Positions 26,436 through 36,955 of a stretch of DNA of 64,000 bases are shown here, in pieces. Both the position numbers and the translations under genes were made by a program. Positions within the stretch are counted from its first letter, which is position 1, and every line of letters begins with the position of its first letter. The notes under the pieces were generated by a model. It saw only the letters and a list, made by a program, of their open reading frames with translations, was not told the DNA's origin and ran no database searches. Source of the DNA: Lysobacteraceae bacterium NML93-0793. GTDB taxonomy: Bacteria > Pseudomonadota > Gammaproteobacteria > Xanthomonadales > Xanthomonadaceae. The DNA is taken from positions 1-64,000 of the forward strand of contig NTJG01000011.1 in the NCBI GenBank assembly GCA_002324875.1, written 5' to 3'.

Positions 26436-27868
26436 CAGGCGACCTCGCGCTGGTCGGAGGTGGAGAACAACACGCGCGGATCGCCGACGCGGCCGTGCAC
26501 GGCCGCCCAGGCCGCGGTCATCGGCGAGGCCAGCAAGGTGCGCGCGCCGGGGCCCTGGCGGCCTTCGAAATTGCGATTGCTGGTGCTCACGGCCAGCTGG
26601 CCCGGCGCGACCAGATCGCCATTCATCGCGATGCACATCGAACAGCCCGGCTCGCGCCATTCGGCGCCGGCCGCGCGCACCACGTCATGGATGCCTTCGG
26701 CCTCCGCGGCGCGCTTGACGATCTCCGAACCGGGCACCACCAGCATGCGCACGCCGGCCGCCACGCGGCGGCCGCGCAGCACCTGCGCCGCCTCGCGCAT
26801 GTCGCCGAGCCGGCCGTTGGTGCACGAGCCCACGAACACCACGTCGACCGGCGTGCCGGCCAGGATGTCGCCTGCATGCAGCTGCATGTAGTCCAGGCCC
26901 TTCTGCGCGGCGACGTCGGCAGGCGCCGGAATCGGCACGTCGACCCCGATCGCGGTGCCCGGATGCGTGCCCCAGGTGAGGGTGGGGCGGATGTCGGCGG
27001 CATCGATGACGACTTCGGCATCGAAGCGCGCGCCCGCATCGCTGTGCAGCGACGACCAGCGCGCCACTGCGGCATCGAAATCGGCGCCTTTCGGCCCGCG
27101 CGGCGTCTGCGCGATCCAGTCGAACGTCACCTGGTCCGGGGCGACCATGCCCGCGCGCGCGCCGGCCTCGATCGACATGTTGCACAGGGTCATGCGCTGC
27201 TCCATGTCCATCGCGCGGATCGTCGAGCCGCGGTATTCGATGACGTGGCCGGTGCCGCCGTTGACGCCGATCACGCCGATGATGTGCAGGATCACGTCCT
27301 TGGCACCGACGCCCGGCGCCAGCGCACCGTCGACGGTGATCGACATCGTCCTGGCCTTGCGCTGCAGCAGGCACTGCGTGGCCAGCACGTTGCCCACCTC
27401 GCTGGTGCCGATGCCGAAGGCCAGCGCGCCGAAGGCGCCGTGCGTCGAGGTGTGGCTGTCGCCGCAGACGATGGTCATGCCGGGCAGGGTGAAGCCCTGC
27501 TCGGGCGCGATCACATGCACGATGCCGCGGTCGTCGGACGCCATGTCGAACAGTTCGATGCCGAACTCGGCGCAGTTTGCGGCCAGCGTTTCGACCTGCG
27601 CGCGCGCGGCCTCGGTGTAATAGGGCAGGCGACCGTCGGCACCGGCCGGCAGTGTGGGCGTGGAATGGTCCATCGTGCCCTTGGTCCGGTCCGGACGATG
27701 CGGCGCCAGGCCCCGGATGCGCAGCTCGGTGAAGGCCTGCGGCGAGGTGACCTCGTGGATCAGGTGCAGGTCGATGTAAAGCACCGCGGGCGCGGCGTCG
27801 CTTTCGGGCAACACGACGTGGGCGTCCCACAGTTTGTCGAACAGTGTTCTCGGCGGAGTGGCGGTCAT
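26435..27868 (-). CDS. leuC: 3-isopropylmalate dehydratase large subunit
   Basis: Aconitase-family [4Fe-4S] subunit, 477 aa. Motifs include [31 protein letters not shown], the cluster ligands [10 protein letters not shown] and [10 protein letters not shown], and [23 protein letters not shown] 27868 ([14 protein letters not shown]) fits the family start. It is preceded by a REP-like palindrome pair in the 143-bp spacer from leuA. Confidence 0.97.
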   Translation of the reverse strand: MTATPPRTLFDKLWDAHVVLPESDAAPAVLYIDLHLIHEVTSPQAFTELRIRGLAPHRPDRTKGTMDHSTPTLPAGADGRLPYYTEAARAQVETLAANCAEFGIELFDMASDDRGIVHVIAPEQGFTLPGMTIVCGDSHTSTHGAFGALAFGIGTSEVGNVLATQCLLQRKARTMSITVDGALAPGVGAKDVILHIIGVIGVNGGTGHVIEYRGSTIRAMDMEQRMTLCNMSIEAGARAGMVAPDQVTFDWIAQTPRGPKGADFDAAVARWSSLHSDAGARFDAEVVIDAADIRPTLTWGTHPGTAIGVDVPIPAPADVAAQKGLDYMQLHAGDILAGTPVDVVFVGSCTNGRLGDMREAAQVLRGRRVAAGVRMLVVPGSEIVKRAAEAEGIHDVVRAAGAEWREPGCSMCIAMNGDLVAPGQLAVSTSNRNFEGRQGPGARTLLASPMTAAWAAVHGRVGDPRVLFSTSDQREVA

Positions 27869-27884
27869 CTGGATGCGTGTCTTG

Positions 27885-27954
27885 TGTAGGAGCGCGCTCG
27901 CGCGCGAAGGGGCGTTACCTGTCACGCGCATTCGCGTGCGAGCGCGCTGCGACA
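27885..27954. repeat. Inverted pair of REP-like palindromes between leuA and leuC
   Basis: TGTAGGAGCGCGCTCGCGCG (27885-27904) opens one unit of the TGTAGGAGCG...CGCGA class widespread in Pseudomonas and Xanthomonadaceae. A second copy lies in opposite orientation at about 27930-27954 (TTCGCGTGCGAGCGCGCTGC then GACA), giving a REPIN-like doublet. Such units can stabilise upstream mRNA or attenuate operon read-through. Confidence 0.7.
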
Positions 27955-28011
27955 GGGCATGCGGTACGGCGCAGGCGCGCTTCGACGCGCGTCACCATGC
28001 AGACATCCCGA

Positions 28012-29573
<1,562 letters not shown>

Positions 29574-29577
<4 letters not shown>

Positions 29578-30740
29578 GCGGGAACGTCCTCGGGAATGCG
29601 CTGCGGCGTGCGGTCGGTCGTGCGGGAAGGCGGCGTCGATGGGCGGAGTCGCGGTTCACCGCCGGTGGCCGCGGATCCCGTGCGCGGCGCGAGATCGTTG
29701 CGCCGGCGCGGCACTGCCACAGGCACCGCCGCCGCGAGGACACGGGTGGCCCCGGTGTCGCGGACGCGCCGACGCGGCTTGCGCGGCGGCCGCGGCCGCA
29801 CATCGGACAGCAGGCCTGCCAGCACGCGCGCGTCCACATTGCCGCCCGACACCACCGCGACCTTGCGCTTGCCGGCCACGCGGCGGCCGGCTGCCAGGGC
29901 CAGCGCACCGGCGCCCTCGGCGATGACGTGTTCTTCCAGCGCGAGGCGCACGAGCGTCTCGCGCAGCTCGGCCTCGCGCACGATGACGATGTCGTCGAGC
30001 AGATCCACGAGCAGATCGCGGGTGATGTGGCCGGCGTCCTTGACGCGGACACCGTCGGCCAGGGTGGCCACGGGTGAAAATGGCGCATCGTCCCCGCGCA
30101 GCACGCGCGCCATCGCGTCCACGCCTTCGACCTGGGCGCCGATGATGCGTACGCCCTGGGATTTCAGCGCCAGCGCGACGCCCGACGCCAGACCGCCGCC
30201 GCCGATCGGCACGATGACCACATCCGGTGTCAGATGCGCGGCGATCTCCAGTCCCACCGTGCCCTGGCCGGCGATCACGTCGACATCGTCGAAGGCCGAC
30301 AGCAGACGGAAGCCGTTCTGCACCGCCAGTTCGCCAGCGAAGGCCTTGGCCTCGTCGTAGGTCTCGCCGTGCAGGCGCACGGTGGCGCCCCAGTGGGCGA
30401 CACCGGCGATCTTGGTGTCGGGCGCGTTCTTCGGCATCACCGTGATCGCCGGCACGCCCAGCCGGTACGCGGCCCAGGCCAGGCCCTGGGCGTGGTTGCC
30501 GGCCGAGGCGGTGATGACCATGCGCTCGTCGCCACGCTCGCGCGCGGCCAGCAGCGCGTTCAGCGCGCCGCGCACCTTGTAGGAGCCGGTGCGCTGCAGG
30601 TTCTCCAGCTTCAGCCAGCACCCGAAGCGCTCGGCATAGTGCATCGGCGTGACGTCGAGATAGCGGCGCAGCCGCGCCTGCGCCGCCAGCACATCGCTGG
30701 CGGTGACAAGGGGTGTGCGGCGTACGTCCGAATCCGTCAT
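29574..30740 (-). CDS. ilvA: Threonine dehydratase, short form without ACT domain
   Basis: PLP enzyme deaminating threonine to 2-ketobutyrate for isoleucine synthesis. 388 aa. PLP Lys55 lies in [10 protein letters not shown]; the [13 protein letters not shown] loop and [11 protein letters not shown] phosphate loop are present. The catalytic fold ends around residue 310. The usual pair of C-terminal ACT-like domains is absent, replaced by about 75 residues rich in Arg and Pro ([16 protein letters not shown] onward) of no known fold. So isoleucine allostery of the E. coli kind is unlikely. Its place between ilvE and leuA makes the biosynthetic role firm. Confidence 0.9.
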
Positions 30741-30747
30741 GTCGGCC

Positions 30748-31677
30748 TCAGACCGCCGTCAGCCAGCCGCGGCCGGTCTCGGCCTCGCCGCGCACCACGC
30801 GCGCATACAGTGCGGCCAGTTCGCGGGTAACCGGGTTGTCGCCGTAGCAGCGGTCCTCGATGGCCTGCACCGGCGCGACTTCGGCCGCGGTGCCGCAGGC
30901 GAAGACCTCGTCGGCGTCGCGCAGTTCGTCGATGCCGACCGCGCGCGCCTCGGCGCCGCTCAGCGCGATCAGGGTGTCGCGGGTGATGCCCGGCAGCGCG
31001 TCGCGATGCGTGACCGCGGTGATCCGCCCGCCGGTGACCATGAACACGTTGGCGCCGGTGCACTCGACGACGAAGCCCTCGGCATCGGTGAACAGCGCTT
31101 CGTCGAAGCCCCGCGCCTTGCTCTCGCGCTTGGCCAGGATCGAGTTGATGTAGGCGCCGCACAGTTTCAGCGGCGGCAGCGAATCCGCCGGATTGCGCCG
31201 CCACGTGCTGACGCCCAGCCGCGCGCGCGTGCCGGCCAGATGCACGCGGGTGGCGGTGGTGGCGACCATCAGGTGTTCGGTGTGGCCTTCGACGTCCAGG
31301 CCGAAGCTGCCCTCGCCGAACCAGGCCAGCGGGCGGATGTAGGCATCACGGTGCCGGTTGGCGCGCAGCGTCGCCAGCACGGCGTCGGTCGCCCGTGCGG
31401 GATCGAATGCCATGCCCAGCAGCGCGGCACCTTCGCGCATGCGTGCCATGTGCTCGGGCAGGCGGAACACCGCTGCGCCATCGGCCGTCGCGTAGCTGCG
31501 GATGCCCTCGAACACTCCGCTCCCGTAATGCATGGCATGCGTGGTCAGGCCGGCCTGCAGCGCATCCACGTCATGCAGCGCGCCATCGAACCAGGCCAGG
31601 GTGCGCGCAGGTGCGGCCGCATCCGCAGTGGACGGTGTGGGCGCAGGTGCTGCCTCGGTGATGACATTCAACGACAC
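30748..31677 (-). CDS. ilvE: Branched-chain amino acid aminotransferase
   Basis: Class IV PLP aminotransferase, 309 aa, making Ile, Val and Leu from the keto acids with glutamate. It shows MHYGSGVFEGIRSYAT, PLP Lys171 in PLKLCGAYINSILAK and EVFACGTAAEVAPV. There is a short non-conserved Ala/Pro-rich N-terminal stretch (residues 6-25). The ATG lies 10 bp inside the ilvM coding end. Confidence 0.95.
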   Translation of the reverse strand: MSLNVITEAAPAPTPSTADAAAPARTLAWFDGALHDVDALQAGLTTHAMHYGSGVFEGIRSYATADGAAVFRLPEHMARMREGAALLGMAFDPARATDAVLATLRANRHRDAYIRPLAWFGEGSFGLDVEGHTEHLMVATTATRVHLAGTRARLGVSTWRRNPADSLPPLKLCGAYINSILAKRESKARGFDEALFTDAEGFVVECTGANVFMVTGGRITAVTHRDALPGITRDTLIALSGAEARAVGIDELRDADEVFACGTAAEVAPVQAIEDRCYGDNPVTRELAALYARVVRGEAETGRGWLTAV

Positions 31678-31904
31678 GGCGAGACCTCCACCGACAGGCA
31701 GTCGTAGAGTTTGGCCAGCTGGCCCTGCAGGGCGGCCGGCGCGCGATCGCTCTCGACGGTCATGCGCAGGTTCCAGCGGTCGCCGCCGTCCGGCGTGTCG
31801 CCTTCGAACGACAACGGGCGGAAGCCGCGGCGTTCGGTCGTGCCCAGCACGCGCACCAGCGCGCCTTCGGCGCGGCGCAGGGTCATTTCAAACTGGTAAC
31901 GCAT
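31668..31904 (-). CDS. ilvM: Acetolactate synthase small (regulatory) subunit, IlvM-type
   Basis: 78-aa single ACT domain: MRYQFEMTLRRAEGALVRVL, the beta-alpha-beta start of IlvM/IlvH proteins, then RWNLRMTVESDRAP and LAKLYDCLSVEV. It would activate the catalytic subunit and, in some isoforms, confer valine sensitivity; the very short form is like IlvM. Its ATG is 17 bp inside ilvG and its stop 10 bp inside ilvE, so translation is coupled in both directions. Confidence 0.85.
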   Translation of the reverse strand: MRYQFEMTLRRAEGALVRVLGTTERRGFRPLSFEGDTPDGGDRWNLRMTVESDRAPAALQGQLAKLYDCLSVEVSPCR

Positions 31905-33657
31905 GGCGGGCGTCCTTCGAGGCGATGACCGCGGTGTCGACAGCGGGCGCGGCAGGTGTGCCGACATCGAGCGAGGTGACCTCGTCCGCGTCGAGCATCT
32001 GCGCGTTGTTGTGGTTGGGCGGCACCAGCGGCCAGACGTTGGCAGCGGTGTCGATGGCGACGTGCAACAGCGCCGGGCCATCGGCCGCCAGCAGCGCCGC
32101 CAGCGCGGCGTCGACGTCGGCGGCCTTGTCGACCGACAGCGCCTGGATGCCGAAGGCGCGCGCGACCTCGGCGAAGTCCGGGTTGTCGGACAGGTCGATC
32201 TCGGAATAGCGGCGCTCGAAGAACAGCTCCTGCCACTGGCGCACCATGCCCAGCGCCTGGTTGTCGAGCAGGATGATCTTCACCGGCAGGCGATAGCGGC
32301 GCAGGGTCGCCAGCTCCTGCACGTTCATCAGGAACGAGCCGTCGCCGCTGACGCAGACCACGCGCCGCGACATGTCTTCCATCTGCGCGCCGATCGCCGC
32401 CGGCAGGCCGAAGCCCATCGCGCCCAGCGCACCGCTGGTCAGATGCTTGCGCGGATGGTCGAAGCGCCAGTGCTGCGCGACCCACATCTGGTGCTGGCCC
32501 ACATCGCAGGCCACGGTGGCATCGGGTGCCAGTTCGCTCATGCGCTTGAGCAGCGCGGGCGCGAAGACCTTGTCGCCGGGCGCGTCGTAGCGCGCGGCGA
32601 AGGTCTCGCGGCGCTGCGCGCACAGCGCGCGCCATGCGCTGCGCGCGGTCGCGTGCCGGCCCTGCATCTGCGCCGCGCACGGCGCGGCCAGGCGTGAGAG
32701 GCTGGTTGCGACATCGCCGCACACCGACACGTCCGCCGCGCGCAGCTTGCCGACCTCGCAGCTGTCGCCATCCAGATGCACGATGCGCGCCAGTGGGGCG
32801 AACTCGGCCAGCTTGCCGGTGGCGCGATCATCGAAGCGCGCACCGACGACGATCAGCAGATCGGATTCCTGCACCGCCAGGTTCGCCGCGCGGGTGCCGT
32901 GCATGCCCAGCATGCCCAGATTGGCCGGGTGCGTCGGCGCCAGCGCGCCCAGCGCGCGCAATGTCAGCACGGTGGGAATCTGGGTCAGGTCGGCGAACTC
33001 GCGGAAGGCGTCCAGCGCATCGCCGAGAACGATGCCGCCGCCGCCGTAGACCACCGGGCGCTCGGCCTGCGAGATCAGCGCGGCCGCCTCGTGCAGCGCG
33101 TGATCGGCGCAGCCGGGCATGGCGTCGGCCGTCGAGGGCGCATGCGCATGCAGGTGCGCGGCCTCGCCGATCTGCACGTCCTTCGGCAGATCGATCAGCA
33201 CCGGGCCCGGACGCCCCGAGCGTGCGATGCGGAAGGCCTCGCCGACAACCCCGGGCAGTTCGTCGACGTGGCGCACGAGGAAGCTGTGCTTGACGATCGG
33301 CAAGGTCATGCCGAACACGTCGAGTTCCTGGAACGCGTCGGTGCCCATCAGCGGCGTCGCCACCTGGCCGGTGATGACGACCATCGGCACCGAATCGAGC
33401 ATCGCGTCGGCGATGCCGGTCACCAGGTTCGACGCACCCGGGCCCGAGGTCGCCACGCAGACACCGACGCGCCCGCTGGCCCGTGCGAACCCGTTCGCGG
33501 CGAATGCCGCGCCCTGTTCGTGGCGGACCAGGACGTGCTTCAGCGATGCGCCGTGCAGCGCATCGTAGAAGGGCATGATCGCGCCGCCCGGATAGCCGAA
33601 GATCGTGTCGACGCCTTCGGCTTCCAGGGCCTGCACGAGCCAGCGGGCGCCGTTCAT
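31888..33657 (-). CDS. ilvG: Acetolactate synthase large (catalytic) subunit
   Basis: ThDP-dependent synthase forming acetolactate and acetohydroxybutyrate, 589 aa. The catalytic Glu lies in VRHEQGAAFAANGFAR; also GYPGGAIMPFYDAL, GPGASNLVTGIADA, the FAD-binding central domain and the ThDP motif GDGSFLMNVQELATL. ATG 33657 ([20 protein letters not shown], the family start) shares one base with the ilvC stop. The last 30 residues are an Ala/Val/Asp-rich non-conserved tail that overlaps ilvM. Confidence 0.95.
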   Translation of the reverse strand: MNGARWLVQALEAEGVDTIFGYPGGAIMPFYDALHGASLKHVLVRHEQGAAFAANGFARASGRVGVCVATSGPGASNLVTGIADAMLDSVPMVVITGQVATPLMGTDAFQELDVFGMTLPIVKHSFLVRHVDELPGVVGEAFRIARSGRPGPVLIDLPKDVQIGEAAHLHAHAPSTADAMPGCADHALHEAAALISQAERPVVYGGGGIVLGDALDAFREFADLTQIPTVLTLRALGALAPTHPANLGMLGMHGTRAANLAVQESDLLIVVGARFDDRATGKLAEFAPLARIVHLDGDSCEVGKLRAADVSVCGDVATSLSRLAAPCAAQMQGRHATARSAWRALCAQRRETFAARYDAPGDKVFAPALLKRMSELAPDATVACDVGQHQMWVAQHWRFDHPRKHLTSGALGAMGFGLPAAIGAQMEDMSRRVVCVSGDGSFLMNVQELATLRRYRLPVKIILLDNQALGMVRQWQELFFERRYSEIDLSDNPDFAEVARAFGIQALSVDKAADVDAALAALLAADGPALLHVAIDTAANVWPLVPPNHNNAQMLDADEVTSLDVGTPAAPAVDTAVIASKDARHALPV

Positions 33658-34661
33658 CAGGCGGCCTCTTTCCGCGTGTCGGACTTGCCGGCGTCGGTAT
33701 TCGTTTCGCCGTTGAGCCAGACCATCTTGGCGCGCAATTCGCGGCCGACCTGCTCGATCGGGTGATCGAAATCGGCCTGCTTGTACTTCGTGTAGTTCGG
33801 CAGACCGGCTTCGTACTCGGCCACCCAGTTCTTGGTGAAGGTGCCGTTCTGGATATCGGTCAGCACGTCCTTCATGCGGGCCTTGACGCTGGCATCGATG
33901 ACCCGCGGACCGCTGACGTAATCGCCGTACTGCGCGGTTTCGGACACGAATTCCAGCATCCGGGTGATGCCGCCTTCGTAGAACAGGTCGACGATGAGTT
34001 TGAGCTCGTGCAGCACTTCGTAGTACGCGATCTCGGGCTGGTAACCGGCTTCGACCAGCGTCTCGAAACCGGCCTGCACCAGCGACGAGGCGCCGCCGCA
34101 CAGCACCGCCTGCTCACCGAACAGGTCGGTCTCGGTTTCTTCCTTGAACGTGGTCTTGATGATGTTCGCGCGCGCACCGCCGAGGCCCGCCGCATACGCG
34201 AGTGCGAGCTGCTCGGCGTTGCCGCTGAGATCCTGGTGCACCGCATAGATGCACGGCACGCCGCGGCCGATCTCGTACTCGCGACGCACCAGTGCGCCCG
34301 GTCCCTTGGGCGCGACCAGCACGACGTCCAGATCCGCGCGCGGCGCGATCATGTCGAAATGCACGTTGAGCCCGTGCGCGAACAGCAGGCAGGCGCCCTG
34401 CTTCATGTGCGGCGCCAGCACGTCGGCATAGAGCTGCTTCTGCACCATGTCGGGTGTCAGCACCGCGACCAGATCGGCGTCGGCGACGGCGTCGGCAGGC
34501 GTCCTGGCGATGAAGCCGTCGGCCTTGGCCTTCTGCTCGGTGGGGCCGCCGGGACGCAGGCCGATAGTGACGTCGAAGCCGGAATCACGCAGGTTCAGTG
34601 CGTGCGCGCGGCCCTGGCTGCCGTAGCCGACGATGGCGATGGTGGGTCTGGACTGGGACAT
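33657..34661 (-). CDS. ilvC: Ketol-acid reductoisomerase (NADP-type class I)
   Basis: Converts acetolactate-type ketols to dihydroxy acids. 334 aa, class I. The Rossmann motif is [29 protein letters not shown] and [17 protein letters not shown] follow; the Mg-binding helices are [17 protein letters not shown] and [20 protein letters not shown]. It is the first structural gene after the leader peptide and terminator, and its stop overlaps the ilvG start. Confidence 0.97.
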   Translation of the reverse strand: MSQSRPTIAIVGYGSQGRAHALNLRDSGFDVTIGLRPGGPTEQKAKADGFIARTPADAVADADLVAVLTPDMVQKQLYADVLAPHMKQGACLLFAHGLNVHFDMIAPRADLDVVLVAPKGPGALVRREYEIGRGVPCIYAVHQDLSGNAEQLALAYAAGLGGARANIIKTTFKEETETDLFGEQAVLCGGASSLVQAGFETLVEAGYQPEIAYYEVLHELKLIVDLFYEGGITRMLEFVSETAQYGDYVSGPRVIDASVKARMKDVLTDIQNGTFTKNWVAEYEAGLPNYTKYKQADFDHPIEQVGRELRAKMVWLNGETNTDAGKSDTRKEAA

Positions 34662-34711
34662 GGACGGGATCCGGTGGTGGTGAAGTGGAGGGATGGACGG
34701 CGCTGCAGGCG

Positions 34712-34744
34712 AAAAAAAAACCCCGGGCCTCTCGGCACGGGGTT
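34712..34744 (-). terminator. Intrinsic terminator of the ilv attenuator
   Basis: On the minus strand AACCCCG (34744-34738), GCC-GAGA-GGC and CGGGGTT (34725-34719) make a stem with one mismatch, followed by a run of T (nine A on the plus strand at 34712-34720). It lies between the leader-peptide stop and ilvC. GGGGTT at the end of the leader (34789-34784) can alternatively pair with the AACCCC arm, which would prevent termination. Confidence 0.9.
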
Positions 34745-34776
34745 CGGTTCTTTCGACCTTGGGTATTTGCTAACTG

Positions 34777-34920
34777 CTACGCAAACCCCATCCCCGCGCC
34801 TGTCTGGACGGTAATAAGGAGTACGAGAAGGAGAATGCTGGCCGCGAGCACGCGCAGCGGCAGACCGGCGCCGTGGTCGGCGGCCTGGATCGTCTGGGTG
34901 CGGGTGTTGCGCTGCGTCAT
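34777..34920 (-). CDS. ilvL: Branched-chain amino acid leader peptide (attenuator control peptide)
   Basis: 47-codon reading frame opening MTQRNTRTQTIQ, with residues 29-38 ILLLVLLITV, i.e. nine branched-chain codons and one threonine in ten. It ends TGAGMGFA before TAG at 34779-34777. The stop codon lies in the loop of a hairpin formed by GGGTTTGC (34788-34781) and GCAAATACCC (34770-34761), placed like the pause hairpin of classical attenuators. The terminator follows about 35 bp later. Starvation for Ile, Leu or Val should stall the ribosome in the run and let transcription enter ilvC. The peptide itself has no other expected role. Confidence 0.9.
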   Translation of the reverse strand: MTQRNTRTQTIQAADHGAGLPLRVLAASILLLVLLITVQTGAGMGFA

Positions 34921-34957
34921 GAAGTCGAGAAAACCATGGCGCCGCGCAGAGTGTCAA
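34921..34957 (-). promoter_or_regulatory. Promoter of the ilv-leu operon
   Basis: The minus strand has a perfect -35 TTGACA (34957-34952). A weak -10-like TTTTCT begins 18 nt later, and the leader ATG starts 31 nt after TTGACA. This spacing puts +1 at or within a base or two of the ATG, so the leader mRNA may be leaderless. The thr leader has the same layout. Confidence 0.6.
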
Positions 34958-34996
34958 CAGTTACTTCGCGAACTAAATCCCCGAAGGTCCACGGGC

Positions 34997-36085
34997 TCAG
35001 CGTCGGCGCGCGATGCGGTGTTTGCGTCGCAGCAGCTTCAGGCAGGCGCCCTCCCACTGGCGCGCGCCGCGCGCACTGCCGGCGGCGCGCTGCAGACTGC
35101 CGTCGCGCCAGGCGGCGTAGAGCACCGGGTCGATGTAGGCCTTGCGCGCGACCGAGACCGTATTGCCCAGTGCATCGGCGACGTCGGCAATGACGATCTT
35201 CTCCTGCATCGCCAATGCGCGTTCGCTCGGTTCGCCTCCCTGCTTGCCCTCGGGCAGCGGCATCGCGGCGAAGCGTCGGAACGCCATCAGCGTGCCACCC
35301 CAGGTGCGGAAATCCTTGGCGGTGAAGGGACCGCCCATGGCCTCGCGCAGGTAGTCGTTGACCATGCCCGAATCGATGCCGTGGCGTTCGCCCTCGTCGT
35401 CGAGATACTGGAACAGCGCCTGGCCGGGCAACTGCTGCACTTTACCGACGAGCTTCGCGAGCTTGGCGTCGTCGAGCGTGATTTCCTGCTCCTGCCCGCT
35501 CTTGCCGCGGAACTTGAGCCGTGCGCGGCCGGTGCGGGTGAGTTCGAAATGCCGGTTGCGCAGCGTCGTCAGCCCGAAAGACCCGTTGCTGCGCGCGTAA
35601 CTGTCGTTGCCGACGCGTACGAACGTCTGCGCCATCAGTGAGACCACGATCGCGAGCACCTTGTCGCGCTGCAGGCCCGGCAGCGCGAGGTCGCGTCGCA
35701 GCGCACGACGCAGTTTCGGCAGCGCGGTGCCGAACGCGACGATGCGGTCGAATTTGCCGTCGCCGCGCACTTCGCTCCAGTCGGGGTGGTAGCGGTACTG
35801 CTTGCGACCCCGCGCGTCGCGGCCGGTGGCCTGCAGATGCCCGTTCTCGCGTGCGCAGATCCAGACATCGGTGTAGGCCGGCGGCACGGCGAGACGTCGC
35901 GCGCGCTCGAGCGTCGCGGCGTCGCGCACCGCCTTGCCGTCGGGGTCGCGATAGGCGAAGCCCTTGCCTGCGCGGATGCGGCGCAGGCCGGGCTCGGTAT
36001 CACTGACCCAGCGCAGGCCGGCAAGGCGTGCGATGCGCACGGGGTCGTCGATCGGCTGGATGGTCTTGGAGAGGGTCTTGGGCAT
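34997..36085 (-). CDS. Type IB DNA topoisomerase (poxvirus/eukaryote-like)
   Basis: 362 aa. Relaxes supercoils via a 3'-phosphotyrosine intermediate; a minority enzyme in bacteria. Motifs: GLRRIRAGKGFAYRD, KQYRYHPDWSEVR, TFVRVGNDSYARSNGSFGLTTL (catalytic Arg), LKFRGKSG (catalytic Lys), FRTWGGT (Arg) and SVARKAYIDP with the nucleophile Tyr317. All catalytic residues are present. ATG 36085 begins MPKTLSKTIQPID. It lies upstream of the ilv promoter in the same direction; no terminator is obvious between them. Confidence 0.93.
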   Translation of the reverse strand: MPKTLSKTIQPIDDPVRIARLAGLRWVSDTEPGLRRIRAGKGFAYRDPDGKAVRDAATLERARRLAVPPAYTDVWICARENGHLQATGRDARGRKQYRYHPDWSEVRGDGKFDRIVAFGTALPKLRRALRRDLALPGLQRDKVLAIVVSLMAQTFVRVGNDSYARSNGSFGLTTLRNRHFELTRTGRARLKFRGKSGQEQEITLDDAKLAKLVGKVQQLPGQALFQYLDDEGERHGIDSGMVNDYLREAMGGPFTAKDFRTWGGTLMAFRRFAAMPLPEGKQGGEPSERALAMQEKIVIADVADALGNTVSVARKAYIDPVLYAAWRDGSLQRAAGSARGARQWEGACLKLLRRKHRIARRR

Positions 36086-36215
36086 GGCAGGCAGATAGCA
36101 ACGCGGCGATCAGCGGTTCGTGAACGCTGGGTCGCCGCGTGGGTGCCGCTTCACCCGGCTGGCACGGCGGCGTGCGGACACTCGCCATCACTCGAACCGA
36201 ATGGAGTTGCAACCG

Positions 36216-36578
36216 ATGAATACGACCAAGCTCAGCAAGGCCCTGATCGCGTCTGCCATGGCGGGCGCGCTGGTGTTCGCCGGCGCCGCGGCCGCGCAGG
36301 AAACCGCCGACCGCTCCGAACGCACCACGGCGGCGAATACCGAATCCAACCAGCCGATGTCGGACACGTGGATCACCACCAAGGTCAAGGCCGGCCTGCT
36401 GGCCGAGAGTGATGTGTCGGGCCTCGACATCAGCGTCGAAACCGCCAACGGCACCGTGAGCCTGTCGGGCGATGTCGACAGCCAGGCGCAGATCGACCGC
36501 GCCACCGCCATCGCGCGCGACATCGAAGGCGTGCGCGCCGTCGATGCGAAGCAGCTGAAGGTCGCCGCCAACCGTTGA
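36216..36578 (+). CDS. BON-domain periplasmic protein (OsmY-like)
   Basis: 120 aa. The Sec signal MNTTKLSKALIASAMAGALV ends at AAAAQE. One BON domain follows (SDTWITTKVKAGLLAESD, VSGLDISVETANGTVSLSG, then AIARDIEGVRAVDAKQLKV). Such proteins bind phospholipid or envelope surfaces and are often osmotic- or stationary-phase induced. ATG 36216 after ATGGAGTTGC was preferred to 36201. It is followed by a strong terminator and is divergent from the topoisomerase gene. Confidence 0.88.
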   Translation: MNTTKLSKALIASAMAGALVFAGAAAAQETADRSERTTAANTESNQPMSDTWITTKVKAGLLAESDVSGLDISVETANGTVSLSGDVDSQAQIDRATAIARDIEGVRAVDAKQLKVAANR

Positions 36579-36590
36579 TCGTGATCGAAG

Positions 36591-36624
36591 ACGCCTCCCG
36601 CTCCATCCGGGCGGGAGGCGTTTT
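36591..36624 (+). terminator. Intrinsic terminator after the BON gene
   Basis: ACGCCTCCCG (36591-36600) pairs with CGGGAGGCGT (36612-36621) over an 11-nt loop, followed by TTTT. A strong hairpin 12 bp after the stop codon. Confidence 0.85.
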
Positions 36625-36955
36625 CGTGTGCGGCTTCCGGCGCGGCGGGACCAGCGGTTCACCAGGCCAGCCCACGTGATATCCGTGGCGGCCTTCGGCG
36701 CTGCGATTCGCGCCGCGCTGTCGCACTCGTTGAGGCCGTCGGGGCGTCCGTCCGTCAGACGGAGCCGTGATGTCTGGTCGCGTATGCGATGGAAATCCCA
36801 TCCCGGTCGCCGCGAAGCCCGCCACGTTTCGACGGCCGCGAAGCCCGGCTCGTCAGTCAGATCGTCGTCGGAAAACACCTGCACCCGGCCGGCGAACGAC
36901 GCGTCCTCGGAAACGGCGACGATGGCGCTGCCCGTGTCGGCATGCGGACGCAGCT
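36625..36955. other. Intergenic region between the BON gene terminator and thrC
   Basis: 331 bp with no recognisable gene, repeat or strong terminator on either strand. Reading frames here have no family resemblance. Confidence 0.5.

Noticed and set aside
36430..36825. Minus-strand frame of 131 codons over the BON gene and its 3' spacer
   Set aside because: Antisense to a clear gene and terminator, with no homology.
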